Positions 21,084-31,731 of a DNA stretch of 64,000 nt are shown here, one piece after another (position 1 is the first letter of the stretch; each line of letters begins with the position of its first letter). The translations under genes were made by a program, and so were the position numbers. The stretch comes from Bradyrhizobium agreste (GTDB taxonomy: Bacteria > Pseudomonadota > Alphaproteobacteria > Rhizobiales > Xanthobacteraceae): the NCBI RefSeq assembly GCF_016031625.1, contig NZ_JACCHP010000004.1:1-64000 (forward strand), read 5' to 3'. Under the pieces are notes generated by a model that made no database searches, had not been told where the DNA came from, and worked only from the letters and a program-made list of their open reading frames with translations.

Positions 21084-21164
21084 TGTATACACCCGATCCT
21101 GCAGTTCCATACCATATGCTTGACAAAACATACAGCATGCAGTTCATAGATGAATTGTATGCAA
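21084..21164. promoter_or_regulatory. divergent promoter/operator region of the malonate locus
   Basis: Two related partial palindromes are present, TGTATACA (21084-21091) and TTGTATGCAA (21155-21164), either side of a TTGACA hexamer at 21120-21125. GntR/FCD regulators bind short inverted repeats of this kind. The -10 for the plus strand is not clear (TTCATA at 17-base spacing is a poor match). Confidence 0.4.
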
Positions 21165-21206
21165 GACTAGAAATAAAAAATGCAATCTAGCAATGGGAGG
21201 TATGGA

Positions 21207-22226
21207 ATGAGGATTTCAAGACGCCAAGCCCTCGCCTTGGGGATCGCGGCCCCGGCGCTGCTCCGGTTCGGAGCGGCGCGCGCGGCCACGGCCCTGAAGA
21301 TCTCGCATCAGTTTCCAGGAGGCACCGCGACCGAGGGCGATTTCCGCGACCGGCTGTGCCGACGCTTCGCGGCCCTGATCCAGGAGCGCAGCAAGGGCGC
21401 CATGAGCGCCGAGATCTATCCGGGCTCGTCGCTGATGAAGACCAACGCGCAGGTCTCGGCGATGCGCAAAGGCGCGCTCGACATGAGCCTCATCCCGATC
21501 TCCTATGCCGGCGGCGATCTTCCCGAGCTGAACATCGGCCTGATGCCGGGCCTCGTCACCGGCTACGACGAAGGCCTCGGCTGGAAGAACAAGCCGATCG
21601 GCCAGGAGTTCAGCAAATTCCTCGCCGCCAAGGGCCTCGTTATCATCACCTGGATCTGGCAGGCCGGCGGCGTCGCCAGCCGCGCGCGGCCGCTGATCGC
21701 GGTCGGCGATGCCAAGGGCATGAAGGTCCGCGGCGGCTCGCGCGAGATGGATCTCGTGCTGCAGGCCGCCGGCGCCTCGGTGCTCTCGCTGCCCTCCAAC
21801 GAGCTCTACGCGGCGATGCAGACCGGCGCATGCGATGCCGCCCTCACCTCCTCCACCAGCCTGACCTCGTTCCGCCTGGAGGAGCTCGCCAAGCATCTGA
21901 CGACGGGGCGGGCCAAGAGCTACTGGTTCATGCTCGAGCCGCTCGTGATGTCGAAGGCGGTGTTCGACCGGTTGTCGAGCGAGGAGCGCGACATCATCGT
22001 CTCGGTCGGCACCGAGCTCGAAGCGTTCGGCCGCACCGCTGCGGTGGAGGACGATGTCCGCGTCGCCAAGGTCTACCAGGCCGCCGGCGCGACGGTGCAC
22101 GATCTCGACGACAAGACGGTTCAGGCCTGGCGGGATCTGTCGCGCGACACCGCCTGGAAGGATTACGCCAACAAGAATGAGAACTGCGCCCGCCTGATCA
22201 AGCTCGCCATGGAGGCGGGCTCATGA
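21207..22226 (+). CDS. matP: TRAP transporter solute-binding protein (DctP family), malonate
   Basis: A 339-residue binding protein with a twin-arginine signal (ISRRQALALGIAAPALL...ARA). The mature DctP domain includes LKISHQFPGGTATEGDF, AEIYPGSSLMKTNAQVSAMR, the domain with the carboxylate-binding region KGMKVRGGSREMD, and SLPSNELYAAMQTGACDA. It is the first gene of a five-gene operon with malonyl-CoA enzymes, the same order as S. meliloti matPQMAB, so malonate is the probable ligand. The ATG at 21207 has GGGAGG 7-8 bases upstream. It overlaps the next gene by 4 bases (ATGA). Confidence 0.85.
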   Translation: MRISRRQALALGIAAPALLRFGAARAATALKISHQFPGGTATEGDFRDRLCRRFAALIQERSKGAMSAEIYPGSSLMKTNAQVSAMRKGALDMSLIPISYAGGDLPELNIGLMPGLVTGYDEGLGWKNKPIGQEFSKFLAAKGLVIITWIWQAGGVASRARPLIAVGDAKGMKVRGGSREMDLVLQAAGASVLSLPSNELYAAMQTGACDAALTSSTSLTSFRLEELAKHLTTGRAKSYWFMLEPLVMSKAVFDRLSSEERDIIVSVGTELEAFGRTAAVEDDVRVAKVYQAAGATVHDLDDKTVQAWRDLSRDTAWKDYANKNENCARLIKLAMEAGS

Positions 22227-22780
22227 GCGCGCACGGCATCGATTTCGGCCATTCCCCCGCCGTGACGGCGGCGCGCCCCGGCTCCCCGGTCGGACGGATC
22301 AGCCGCGCCATGACCCTGCTTAACAGGGCGATCGTCGTGCTCTGCTCGATCGCGCTCATCGTCGCGAGCACGATCCTGAGCTACAGCGTGGCCGCGCGCT
22401 ACTTCTTCAACGCGGCGACCTATTGGCAGGACGAAGCCGCAGTGTTCCTGCTGGTCGGCGCCACGTTCCTGTCCACCGCGTTCGTGCAGGCCGGGCGCGG
22501 CCATATCGGCATCGAGGCCCTCACCGGCTATCTGTCGAAGCGCGGCAATGCGATCCGCATGCTCGTGGTCGACGCCGCGAGCCTGCTGTTCTGCGCCTTC
22601 TTCGCCTGGAAATCCTGGACGCTGTTCCACGAGGCATGGGTCGACGGACAGGTGTCCGGATCGACCTGGGCCCCGCCGCTGTGGATTCCCTACAGCATGA
22701 TGTCATCAGGCATGACGCTGATGACGCTGCAGATCGCGCTTCAGCTCGCCGCGCGCGTCGAGGCATGGAGGAGCAAATGA
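22223..22780 (+). CDS. matQ: TRAP transporter small permease (DctQ family), malonate
   Basis: A 185-residue membrane protein with a polar N-terminus of about 28 residues and four hydrophobic helices: ALIVASTILSYSVAARYFF, FLLVGATFLSTAFV, MLVVDAASLLFCAFFAWKSW, and a last helix near SGMTLMTLQIALQLA. The YSVAARYFFNAATYWQDEAA segment is the DctQ signature area. It overlaps both neighbours by 4 bases, so the three transporter subunits are translationally coupled. Confidence 0.85.
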   Translation: MSAHGIDFGHSPAVTAARPGSPVGRISRAMTLLNRAIVVLCSIALIVASTILSYSVAARYFFNAATYWQDEAAVFLLVGATFLSTAFVQAGRGHIGIEALTGYLSKRGNAIRMLVVDAASLLFCAFFAWKSWTLFHEAWVDGQVSGSTWAPPLWIPYSMMSSGMTLMTLQIALQLAARVEAWRSK

Positions 22781-24132
22781 GCACGTTTGCCGTCGGACTG
22801 ATGTATGGCGGGGCCACGCTCGCCGTCATGGCCTCCGGGATGCCGATTGCGCTCGCGCTCGGCGCGGTCGCCGTCATCTTCATGTATTTCTTCATGCCGG
22901 CCGCATCGCTCGATACGGTGACGCAGAACGTCTACGAGGAGATGGCCTCGATCACGCTGCTGGCGATCCCGCTCTTCATCCTGAAGGGCGCCGCGATCGG
23001 CAAGTCGAAGGCCGGACAGGACCTCTACAGCGCGCTGCATGTCTGGATGGGCCGCATTCCCGGCGGTCTCGGCATCGCCAACGTCTTCGCCTGCGCGCTG
23101 TTCGCCGCGATGGCGGGATCGTCGCCGGCCACCTGCTCGGCGATCGGCTCCGCCGGCATCCCCGAGATGCGCAAGCGCGGCTATTCCGGCGGCTTTGCTG
23201 CCGGCGTGATCGCCGCCGGCGGCACGCTCGGCATCCTGCTGCCGCCTTCGATCACCATGATCCTCTACGCGGTCGCCGCCGAGCAGTCGCTCGGACGTCT
23301 CTTTCTCGCCGGCATCGGGCCGGGCCTGCTGCTGGTGCTGCTGTTTGCGACCTATGCGGTGCTGAGGTTCAAGGCCGAGTACAAGGCGGCGCAGCGCGCC
23401 TATGCGGCCGATCCGGCGCAGCATCCGATCCTGTCGAATGAGCGCTTCACCATGGCGATGCGGTTCGGCGCGCTGCCGCGCGTGCTGCCCTTCGTCGTGC
23501 TGCTCAGCGGCGTCATGATCGCGCTCTATGGCGGCTATGCGACGCCGTCGGAAACCGCAGGCCTCGGCGGCATCCTGGCGCTGGTCCTGATCGCCTCGAT
23601 CTACGGCGTGTGGCGCCCCAGGGATCTCGGCCCGATCCTGGAATCGACGCTGAAGGAATCGACCATGCTGATGCTGATCATCGGCATGTCGCTGCTGTAC
23701 TCCTATGTGATGAGCTATCTCCACATCAGCCAGGGCGCTGCGCAGGCGATCGTGGCGATGCATCTGTCGCCATGGGTTCTGCTGGGGGCGATCCTGGTGC
23801 TGGTGGTCGTGCTCGGCTTCTTCCTGCCGCCGGTCTCGATCATCCTGATGACCGCGCCGATCATCCTGCCGCCGCTCAAGGACGCCGGCTTCGACCTGAT
23901 CTGGTTCGGCGTGGTGATGACGATCGTGATGGAGATGGGCCTCATTCATCCGCCCGTCGGACTCAACATCTTCGTGATCAGGAACATCGCGCCCGACATC
24001 CCGCTCCGGGACGTGATCTGGGGGACGCTGCCCTTCGTCGTGCTGATGGCGTTCGCAGTCGTCCTGCTCTGCTTCGTGCCGTCGATCTCCACCTTTCTGC
24101 CCAATCTGGTGATGGGCGCCCCGTCGCGATAA
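22777..24132 (+). CDS. matM: TRAP transporter large permease (DctM family), malonate
   Basis: A 451-residue protein with about 12 helices. DctM landmarks are visible: ITLLAIPLFILKGAAIG, MAGSSPATCSAIGSAGIPEM, AAGGTLGILLPPSITMILY, GFFLPPVSIILMTAPIILPP, and ViemGLIHPPVGLNIFVI-type sequence near the C-terminus. The frame is open 354 bases further upstream inside matQ, but the ATG at 22777 overlapping the matQ stop (ATGA) with GGAGGAG before it is the start. It forms the channel of the malonate TRAP system. Confidence 0.88.
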   Translation: MSTFAVGLMYGGATLAVMASGMPIALALGAVAVIFMYFFMPAASLDTVTQNVYEEMASITLLAIPLFILKGAAIGKSKAGQDLYSALHVWMGRIPGGLGIANVFACALFAAMAGSSPATCSAIGSAGIPEMRKRGYSGGFAAGVIAAGGTLGILLPPSITMILYAVAAEQSLGRLFLAGIGPGLLLVLLFATYAVLRFKAEYKAAQRAYAADPAQHPILSNERFTMAMRFGALPRVLPFVVLLSGVMIALYGGYATPSETAGLGGILALVLIASIYGVWRPRDLGPILESTLKESTMLMLIIGMSLLYSYVMSYLHISQGAAQAIVAMHLSPWVLLGAILVLVVVLGFFLPPVSIILMTAPIILPPLKDAGFDLIWFGVVMTIVMEMGLIHPPVGLNIFVIRNIAPDIPLRDVIWGTLPFVVLMAFAVVLLCFVPSISTFLPNLVMGAPSR

Positions 24133-24150
24133 CCCGAGGAGGCATGAACC

Positions 24151-25560
24151 ATGCTGAGCGACATCCGATCCGGACGCATTGCGGCGCCCGAATTCCTGCA
24201 AGGGCTGATCGACACATTGGCGCAACGAGGCCGCGCGGTTCTCGGCATGAAGCCGGAACGCAGGGCGGGCGAGGATCGCGATCTCGCGCTTCTCGGCGAG
24301 GCGCTGTTGTCCCGGCGCGGTGAGGCCTCCGGCGTTGCGATCGCGCAATCGCTGCTTGCCGCTTTCCAGCAGGCGGGCGAGCCGGAGCGGCTGAAGTTCC
24401 TCTGTTCGCTCGCCGACCGGTTCGGGCCGGACCGCCGCGCGATTGAGCTCGCGATTGCCGCCTACCAGCGCAAGGAGGGCGGTGACGGCAGCAAGCTCGA
24501 GGCGCTGCACGCTGCCGCGGAGCCGCGCCGGCAGGAGCTGATCCGCCGCCTCAACCTCGCGCCCGGCGGGACGGCGTCACTGGTGCGGATGCGCGAGGTG
24601 CTGCTCTCGCTGCTGCGCGAGCATCCCGAGCTGCAGGCCGTCGACGACGATTTCGTCCATCTGTTCTCGTCCTGGTTCAACCGGGGGTTTCTCGTGCTGC
24701 GACCGATCGACTGGACCACCTCGGCCAACATCCTCGAAAAGATCATCAGGTATGAGGCCGTCCACGCCATCCAGGACTGGGATGATTTGCGCAACCGGCT
24801 CGAACCGCCGGACCGCCGGTGCTACGCGTTCTTCCATCCGCAGCTGGTCGACGAGCCGCTGATCTTCGTCGAGGTCGCACTTACGAAGGAGATTCCCGGT
24901 GCGATCGGGCCGCTGCTCGACAAGTCGCGTCAGGCGATTGCCGCGCGCGAGGCGACGACGGCCGTGTTCTACTCGATCTCGAACACGCAGAAGGGCCTTG
25001 CCGGCGTTTCCTTCGGCAACTTCCTGATCAAGCAGGTGGTGCAGGATCTCGCCCGCGAGCTGCCGAACCTGAAGACCTTCGTGACCCTCTCGCCCGTGCC
25101 CGGCTTTGCCGGCTGGGCGAGGCGCGAGCTCAAGAGCGAGGCATCGGCTGCGATCGACGACGACACACGCCGGGCGATGGCCGCGATCGAGGAAGGCGGC
25201 GACATCGCGCAGGCGAAAGAAGCCATCACAGCGCTCGCCGCCTATTACTTCCTGAAAGCCAAGCTCCCCTCGGGCAAGCCGGTCGACCCCGTCGCCCGCT
25301 TCCATCTCGGCAACGGCGCGCGCCTGGAACGGCTCAATTTCCTCGGCGACGCCTCGCCTAAGGGCATGAAGCAGTCGTACGGGCTGATGGTGAACTATCT
25401 CTACGCGCTCGAGCACATCGAGGCGAACCACGAGGCCTTTGCGGAAGCCGGCACCGTCGTTGCCTCCGACAACGTGAAGAAGGCGCTTCGCGCAAAACTG
25501 TCGTCGCGCGACCTCGTTCCCAGTCCTCACACCAACTCGCAACGGAAGATCTCGTCATGA
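24151..25560 (+). CDS. matA: malonyl-CoA decarboxylase
   Basis: A 469-residue enzyme that converts malonyl-CoA to acetyl-CoA and CO2. It shows the malonyl-CoA decarboxylase family pattern: the helical N-terminal domain to about residue 170, then a GNAT-like catalytic domain with HAIQDWDDLRNRL, RCYAFFHPQLVDEPLIFVEV, FYSISNTQKGLAGVSFGNFL, FVTLSPVPGF and, near the C-terminus, VARFHLGNGARLERLNFLGD and SYGLMVNYLY. The family's conserved catalytic Ser in LSPVPGF is present. It lies 18 bases after matM and overlaps matB by 4 bases. Confidence 0.9.
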   Translation: MLSDIRSGRIAAPEFLQGLIDTLAQRGRAVLGMKPERRAGEDRDLALLGEALLSRRGEASGVAIAQSLLAAFQQAGEPERLKFLCSLADRFGPDRRAIELAIAAYQRKEGGDGSKLEALHAAAEPRRQELIRRLNLAPGGTASLVRMREVLLSLLREHPELQAVDDDFVHLFSSWFNRGFLVLRPIDWTTSANILEKIIRYEAVHAIQDWDDLRNRLEPPDRRCYAFFHPQLVDEPLIFVEVALTKEIPGAIGPLLDKSRQAIAAREATTAVFYSISNTQKGLAGVSFGNFLIKQVVQDLARELPNLKTFVTLSPVPGFAGWARRELKSEASAAIDDDTRRAMAAIEEGGDIAQAKEAITALAAYYFLKAKLPSGKPVDPVARFHLGNGARLERLNFLGDASPKGMKQSYGLMVNYLYALEHIEANHEAFAEAGTVVASDNVKKALRAKLSSRDLVPSPHTNSQRKISS

Positions 25561-27077
25561 GCTCAAACCTGTACGACCGCTTGCTCGCCGGCGCGGATTC
25601 CGATCAGTCCATCTGCATCGAGAAGGACGACGGCGCGGCATTGAGCTATGCCGAACTTGCCGCGCTGAGCGGCAGGTTCGCGAACTTCCTCGCGGGGATC
25701 GGCGTCGGCCCCAACCACCGTGTCGCGGCCAAGGTGGAGAAATCCGTCGAGGCCGTCGCGCTCTATCTCGCAACGCTGCGCGCAGGTGCGGTCTATCTGC
25801 CGCTCAACACCGCCTATACGCCGGCCGAGACCGAGTATTTCATCCGCGACGCGCAGCCGACATTGATCGTGTGCGATCCCAGGGAAGAGGCCGATTTGCG
25901 GGCCATCGCCGCCAAGGCAGGCGGCCGGGTCGAGACGCTCGATCAATGCGGCAAGGGTTCGCTCGTCCAGGCCGCGGCCGACTTTCCGGCGCGATTTGAC
26001 AGCATAGCCAGGACGAATGACGATCTCGCCGCCATCCTCTACACGTCGGGCACGACCGGCCGCTCGAAGGGAGCCATGCTGACGCACGGCAACCTTTCTT
26101 CGAACGCGCTGACGCTCGTCCAGGAATGGCGCTATTCGAGCAAGGACGTGCTGATCCATGCCCTGCCGATCTATCACGTTCACGGGCTCTTCGTAGCCTG
26201 CAACGTCTCTTTCGCCGCACGCGCGCGCATCCTGTTCATGCAGAAGTTCGACGCCGAGCGTATTCTGGCGACGATGGGGCGCAGCACGGTTCTGATGGGC
26301 GTGCCGACCTTCTATGTCCGCCTGCTCGAGAGCCCTGACCTGAACGAGCGAAGCACCGCCAACATGAGGCTGTTCGTCGCCGGCTCGGCGCCGCTTCTGG
26401 CCGAGACACACCGGACCTGGAAGCAGCGGACCGCGCACGCGATCCTGGAACGCTACGGCATGACCGAGACCGGGATGATCGCCTCCAATCCCTATGAGGG
26501 GCCCCGTATCGCCGGCTCGGTCGGCCGGCCGCTTCCGGCCGTCGAGGTTCGCGTCACCGATCCAGAGACCGGCGCAATGCTCCCCGTCGGCGAGGTCGGC
26601 ATGATCGAGGTGAAGGGGCCCAACGTGTTCGCGGGCTACTGGAACATGCCGGACAAGACCGCGGCCGAATTCCGTGCCGACGGCTTCTTCATCACCGGCG
26701 ATCTCGGCAAGCTCGATGCGAATGGCTATCTGCACATCGTCGGACGCGGCAAGGACCTCATCATCACCGGCGGCTTCAACGTATACCCAAAGGAGATCGA
26801 GACCGAGATCGACGCGATTGCGGGCGTGTCCGAGAGCGCTGTCGTCGGCCTGCCGCACGCGGATTTTGGCGAGGGTGTCACCGCGGCAGTGGTTCGCTCG
26901 CCGGGCTCGTCGGTCGATGAGCGCGCCATTCTCGCCGCGCTGTCGGGACGATTGGCGAAATTCAAGCAACCGAAGCGGGTCGTGTTCGTCGAGGGCCTGC
27001 CGCGCAACGCCATGGGCAAGGTCCAGAAGAACGTCCTGCGCGAACGCTTTGCCGATCTGTATTTCGGGCGGGCGTAG
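25557..27077 (+). CDS. matB: malonyl-CoA synthetase (AMP-forming)
   Basis: A 506-residue ANL-family ligase. AMP-binding core: AAILYTSGTTGRSKGAMLTH, the adenine contact LERYGMTETGMIASNP, the TGDLGKLDANGYLHIVGR hinge, and the catalytic Lys in GKVQKN near the C-terminus. With matA it turns imported malonate into malonyl-CoA and then acetyl-CoA. It is the last gene of the operon and is followed by a hairpin. Confidence 0.9.
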   Translation: MSSNLYDRLLAGADSDQSICIEKDDGAALSYAELAALSGRFANFLAGIGVGPNHRVAAKVEKSVEAVALYLATLRAGAVYLPLNTAYTPAETEYFIRDAQPTLIVCDPREEADLRAIAAKAGGRVETLDQCGKGSLVQAAADFPARFDSIARTNDDLAAILYTSGTTGRSKGAMLTHGNLSSNALTLVQEWRYSSKDVLIHALPIYHVHGLFVACNVSFAARARILFMQKFDAERILATMGRSTVLMGVPTFYVRLLESPDLNERSTANMRLFVAGSAPLLAETHRTWKQRTAHAILERYGMTETGMIASNPYEGPRIAGSVGRPLPAVEVRVTDPETGAMLPVGEVGMIEVKGPNVFAGYWNMPDKTAAEFRADGFFITGDLGKLDANGYLHIVGRGKDLIITGGFNVYPKEIETEIDAIAGVSESAVVGLPHADFGEGVTAAVVRSPGSSVDERAILAALSGRLAKFKQPKRVVFVEGLPRNAMGKVQKNVLRERFADLYFGRA

Positions 27078-27103
27078 CGCGGCGTTTTGGTAGGCACAAG
27101 GAC

Positions 27104-27130
27104 GAGGGGCGGCCTCGCCGGCCGCTCCTC
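27104..27130. terminator. hairpin between matB and the convergent secreted-protein gene
   Basis: Eleven-base arms GAGGGGCGGCC and GGCCGCTCCTC with one mismatch and a five-base loop, followed on the plus strand by CGTTTC. It lies 27 bases past the matB stop and just before the end of the convergent gene. Confidence 0.55.
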
Positions 27131-27134
27131 CGTT

Positions 27135-27470
27135 TCAGCTGGTGGCGGGCTCCGGCCTGCCCCGATCAGGCGGTGTGAGGTCGAGCCGGATCCCGGATGG
27201 TCCGAGCACCGGCGACAGCAATGTGTCGACCTTCATGGTCGGGCTGCCTCGTTCCCAGCTCGACCACGGCATCGTGTCGAGGTACGGGATCGGCGGCAAG
27301 GCGAGCCGTTCGAAACTGTCCGCCGTCTTGGCGGCAGCGCCGGCGCTTTCGGCGCCAAAGGCCGCAAACGGCACCAGCGAGAGGCCGGCGCCAACGGCCA
27401 ACGCGGCGAGCCGTCGCAACGTCTTCTGGGTGGTTTCCCCGCGAGCGGAGAAAGCACGATCCTTGATCAT
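27135..27470 (-). CDS. small exported protein downstream of groEL
   Basis: A 111-residue protein with an extended basic N-terminus (MIKDRAFSARGETTQKTLRR) and a hydrophobic signal helix (LAALAVGAGLSLVPFAAFGA). The mature chain contains LPPIPYLDTMPWSSWE and ends rich in Pro. A strong AAAGGAGG ribosome binding site precedes the ATG. It follows groEL on the same strand, separated by 88 bases and a strong hairpin, so it is probably transcribed only by read-through or from its own promoter. No family recognised. Confidence 0.55.
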   Translation of the reverse strand: MIKDRAFSARGETTQKTLRRLAALAVGAGLSLVPFAAFGAESAGAAAKTADSFERLALPPIPYLDTMPWSSWERGSPTMKVDTLLSPVLGPSGIRLDLTPPDRGRPEPATS

Positions 27471-27522
27471 TTCATCCTCCTTTCGTGTCGAAACAGATCC
27501 AATCGATCATCAGTCCATGGCC

Positions 27523-27552
27523 AGCGAGCCCGGCCGTTCGGCCGGGCTCGCT
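27523..27552 (-). terminator. strong hairpin after groEL
   Basis: Perfect 14-base arms (AGCGAGCCCGGCCG and its complement) with a two-base loop, starting 6 bases after the groEL stop on the minus strand. No long U-run follows. Confidence 0.7.
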
Positions 27553-27558
27553 CGTCCT

Positions 27559-29211
<1,653 letters not shown>

Positions 29212-29217
29212 TCAGCG

Positions 29218-29532
29218 TTACGCCGCCTTCTTCAGCGTGCTGGCCTGCTCGGCCACGCCGAGAAGATCGCTTTCCTTCATGATCAAGAGCTCCTCGCCGT
29301 TGATCTTGACCTCGGTGCCCGACCACTTGCCGAACAGCACCCGGTCGCCAACCTTGACGTCGAGCGGCACGAGTTGGCCCTGCTCGTTTCGTCCACCCGG
29401 TCCCACGGCGATGACCTCGCCCTGCTGCGGCTTCTCCTTGGCGGTGTCGGGAATGATGATGCCACCGGCGGTCTTCTCCTCGGCATCGATGCGGCGCACG
29501 AGCACACGGTCGTGCAACGGGCGGAAATGCAT
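29218..29532 (-). CDS. groES: co-chaperonin GroES (10 kDa)
   Basis: A 104-residue co-chaperonin. Sequence [20 protein letters not shown], the mobile loop [19 protein letters not shown] and [16 protein letters not shown] are all standard. Two ATGs are close together. The first (29538) directly abuts the AAGGAGG ribosome binding site, while the second (29532) is 6 bases beyond it, so the second is the start. It caps GroEL encoded immediately downstream. Confidence 0.96.
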   Translation of the reverse strand: MHFRPLHDRVLVRRIDAEEKTAGGIIIPDTAKEKPQQGEVIAVGPGGRNEQGQLVPLDVKVGDRVLFGKWSGTEVKINGEELLIMKESDLLGVAEQASTLKKAA

Positions 29533-29604
29533 GCACATCCTCCTTGGGTAGGTTCAGCGATGTCCAAAATCCGGGTCCGGAACCGGCCCCCGGGCGGCAA
29601 ACGA

Positions 29605-29632
29605 CCTAGGAACAAGCCTCTTCCTGTTCAAG
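29605..29632 (-). promoter_or_regulatory. RpoH (sigma-32) type promoter for groESL
   Basis: On the minus strand CTTGAA, 16 bases, then CCTAGG. This fits the alphaproteobacterial heat-shock promoter (CTTGAA-N16-CYTATNT type) fairly well, 73 bases upstream of the groES start. No CIRCE inverted repeat (TTAGCACTC-N9-GAGTGCTAA) is present in the leader, so control by HrcA is unlikely. Confidence 0.5.
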
Positions 29633-29766
29633 GGTCTCGGCGAAAAAATTTTCGTCCCTTAAGGGCGCCTGCGCGACGGGAGCGGCCGGGACCGGCGGAA
29701 GACTTCGACGGCCGGAAACTATTCTTTAAGATGCACTCGTTCGTCCCCAGCGAGAAGTGCACAACC

Positions 29767-30654
29767 ATGCCGCAGCAATTCGATCGGTCCGCAGAAGATC
29801 TCGGCAACGCCATCCATTTCGAGCACGTCAACATCCAAGTGCCGGACCAGCGCCTCGCCACGCTGTTCTACGTCGCCGGGCTCGGGCTCACCCGCGATCC
29901 CTACCTGATGGTCTCAGACACCAACATGTGGATCAACGCCGGGCGGAGCCAGTTTCATCTGCCGAGCGGCCGGCCGCAGGTGCTGCGCGGTCACATTGGC
30001 CTCGTCATCGCAGGTCGCGAGGCGCTGCTGGCGCGCCTTGCGTCGGTCGCGAAGAAGCTCGAGGGCACCGCGTTCGCGTTTCGGGAGCACAACGACCATG
30101 TCGAGGCGGTCTGCCCCTGGGGTAACCGCCTGCGCTGCTACGAGCCCGACGCCGCGCGGTTCGGCCGGATCGCGCTCGGCATTCCCTATGTCGAGTTCGA
30201 GGTGCCGATGGGAACGGCGGCCGGCATCTGCGCCTTCTATCCCGAGATCATGGGCATGCCCGCGAGCTTGCGGAACGGCGAAGCCGCTGTTGCCGTCGTG
30301 AAAACGGGCCGCAACCAGCATCTGTTGTTCCGCGAGACCGACCGGCCGCAAGCCGACTATGACGGCCACCACGTGCAGATGTACATCACCGACTTCTCCG
30401 GCCCCTACCGCAAGCTGCTCGCGCGCAAGCTGATCTCCCGCGAGGACAATCAGTACCAATACCGGTTCTGCGACATCGTCGACCTCGGCAGCGGCAAGAA
30501 GCTGTTCACGGTCGAGCACGAGGTGCGCTCAGCGACCCATCCGATGTTCATGCGTCCGATGGTCAACCGCAATCCGGCGCTCAACAACCGCAATTACGCC
30601 TACGGCCACGACGAGTCGGCGTGGGCGATGGGGCCGGACCAGTACGAGGGATAA
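29767..30654 (+). CDS. VOC-superfamily (glyoxalase/dioxygenase fold) protein
   Basis: A 295-residue soluble protein with two vicinal-oxygen-chelate modules: one starting IHFEHVNIQVPDQRLATLFY (residue about 16) and one starting IPYVEFEVPMGTAAGICAFY (about 145). Possible metal ligands are His19, a Glu in the first module and the His/Glu residues in the second (HHVQMYI, FTVEHEVR). No substrate-specific feature identifies it as glyoxalase or ring-cleavage dioxygenase. The ATG at 29767 has GAGAAG upstream; the ATG at 29731 lacks a ribosome binding site. The frame is open far upstream but antisense to groES. Confidence 0.7.
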   Translation: MPQQFDRSAEDLGNAIHFEHVNIQVPDQRLATLFYVAGLGLTRDPYLMVSDTNMWINAGRSQFHLPSGRPQVLRGHIGLVIAGREALLARLASVAKKLEGTAFAFREHNDHVEAVCPWGNRLRCYEPDAARFGRIALGIPYVEFEVPMGTAAGICAFYPEIMGMPASLRNGEAAVAVVKTGRNQHLLFRETDRPQADYDGHHVQMYITDFSGPYRKLLARKLISREDNQYQYRFCDIVDLGSGKKLFTVEHEVRSATHPMFMRPMVNRNPALNNRNYAYGHDESAWAMGPDQYEG

Positions 30655-30681
30655 TCCCCACGCCGCGGTCGGTACGTCACT

Positions 30682-31731
30682 CTACGGCAGATTGTCCCGC
30701 AGGAAGATGTCGATGCGGATGCGTTCCTGGTCGGGGCTGATCGGCTCGCCCGAACAATGCGCGAGCAGGACTCGCGCCGCGGACCGCGCCTCATGGCCGG
30801 CATCCTGGTTGATGATGGCGTCGAGCGTGCCGCGCACCAGGAATCGTCTCGTGTGCTCGGTCAGCTCATGGGTGATCCAGACCACCTCGCGCGCGCGGCC
30901 CGAGGCCTCGAGCGCATCGGCGATGCCGCGGTTTCCGGCGCCGCAGCAATAGATGCCGCGGAGGTCGGCATGGCGCGCGAGCAGCGCGGCCGTGAGCTCC
31001 CGCGTGCGGTTGCTGTCGTCGCGCCCCTCGATGACAGGCAGCGCGGACAGGTTCGCATACTCACTCGACAGGATCTGGTGGAAGCCGAACTGCCGTTCGG
31101 TGTGGTCGCGCAGCGACAACGACCCCGCAATCACGGCGACGGTGCCCTCGCGCCCGGCAAGGAAGCGCCCCATCAGCGTGGCGGCGGTGCGGCCGGCGGC
31201 CGGATTGTCGATGCCGACATAATGCACCCGGGACGAGCTCGGCGCGTCCGACACCAGGGTCACCACGGCAACCCCGCGCGCGACGAGCTCGTCGATCGCG
31301 GCACGAACCCGGGGATGATCGAGCGCGATGACGGCGACACCCTGATAGGCCGGCGAGAGGTTCTCCAAGGCGCCGGCAAGCACGTCGGGGTCGAACACGT
31401 CGACATGGTGGATGTCGATGAAGCCGCGATGGCCGGCGAGCCAGTCCGCGGTGCGCGCGACCTGCTCGGTGAGGTTGGTCATGAAGCTGTTGCTGCCGGT
31501 CGGCAGCACGAAAGCGAAGCGGAAGGTCTGCCCGCGGGCGAGCCGCGCCGCAGCAAGGTCGGCGCGATAGCCGAGCTTTGCCACCGCGGCCTCGACGCGC
31601 GCGACGGTCTTGGCGCGGACACCCTCGCGCCGGTTGACGACGCGATCGACGGTGGCGAGCGAAACGCCCGCCGCGCGCGCGACGTCCTCGAGCGTGGCCC
31701 GAGTAGCCGGCTGGGTCGCGCCTTCAGTCAT
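30682..31731 (-). CDS. LacI-family transcriptional regulator
   Basis: A 349-residue regulator. The N-terminal HTH and hinge helix are standard (ATLEDVARAAGVSLATVDRVVNRREGV, then RVEAAVAKLGY). The periplasmic-binding-protein-like effector domain follows (FRFAFVLPTGSNSFMTNL, then VIALDHPRVRAAI and YVGIDNPAAGRTAATLMGRF). It is the last gene of the sugar ABC/ThuA operon and overlaps thuA by 4 bases, so it is co-expressed with the genes it probably controls. A longer frame reaching 32406 runs antisense to nothing but through thuA in another frame and is not real. Confidence 0.88.
   Translation of the reverse strand: MTEGATQPATRATLEDVARAAGVSLATVDRVVNRREGVRAKTVARVEAAVAKLGYRADLAAARLARGQTFRFAFVLPTGSNSFMTNLTEQVARTADWLAGHRGFIDIHHVDVFDPDVLAGALENLSPAYQGVAVIALDHPRVRAAIDELVARGVAVVTLVSDAPSSSRVHYVGIDNPAAGRTAATLMGRFLAGREGTVAVIAGSLSLRDHTERQFGFHQILSSEYANLSALPVIEGRDDSNRTRELTAALLARHADLRGIYCCGAGNRGIADALEASGRAREVVWITHELTEHTRRFLVRGTLDAIINQDAGHEARSAARVLLAHCSGEPISPDQERIRIDIFLRDNLP

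Noticed and set aside
22741..24510. Long open frame antisense to matM/matA
   Set aside because: Arg/Asp/His-rich shadow translation spanning two real genes.
29540..29760. CIRCE element upstream of groES
   Set aside because: I looked for the TTAGCACTC-N9-GAGTGCTAA inverted repeat and found none.
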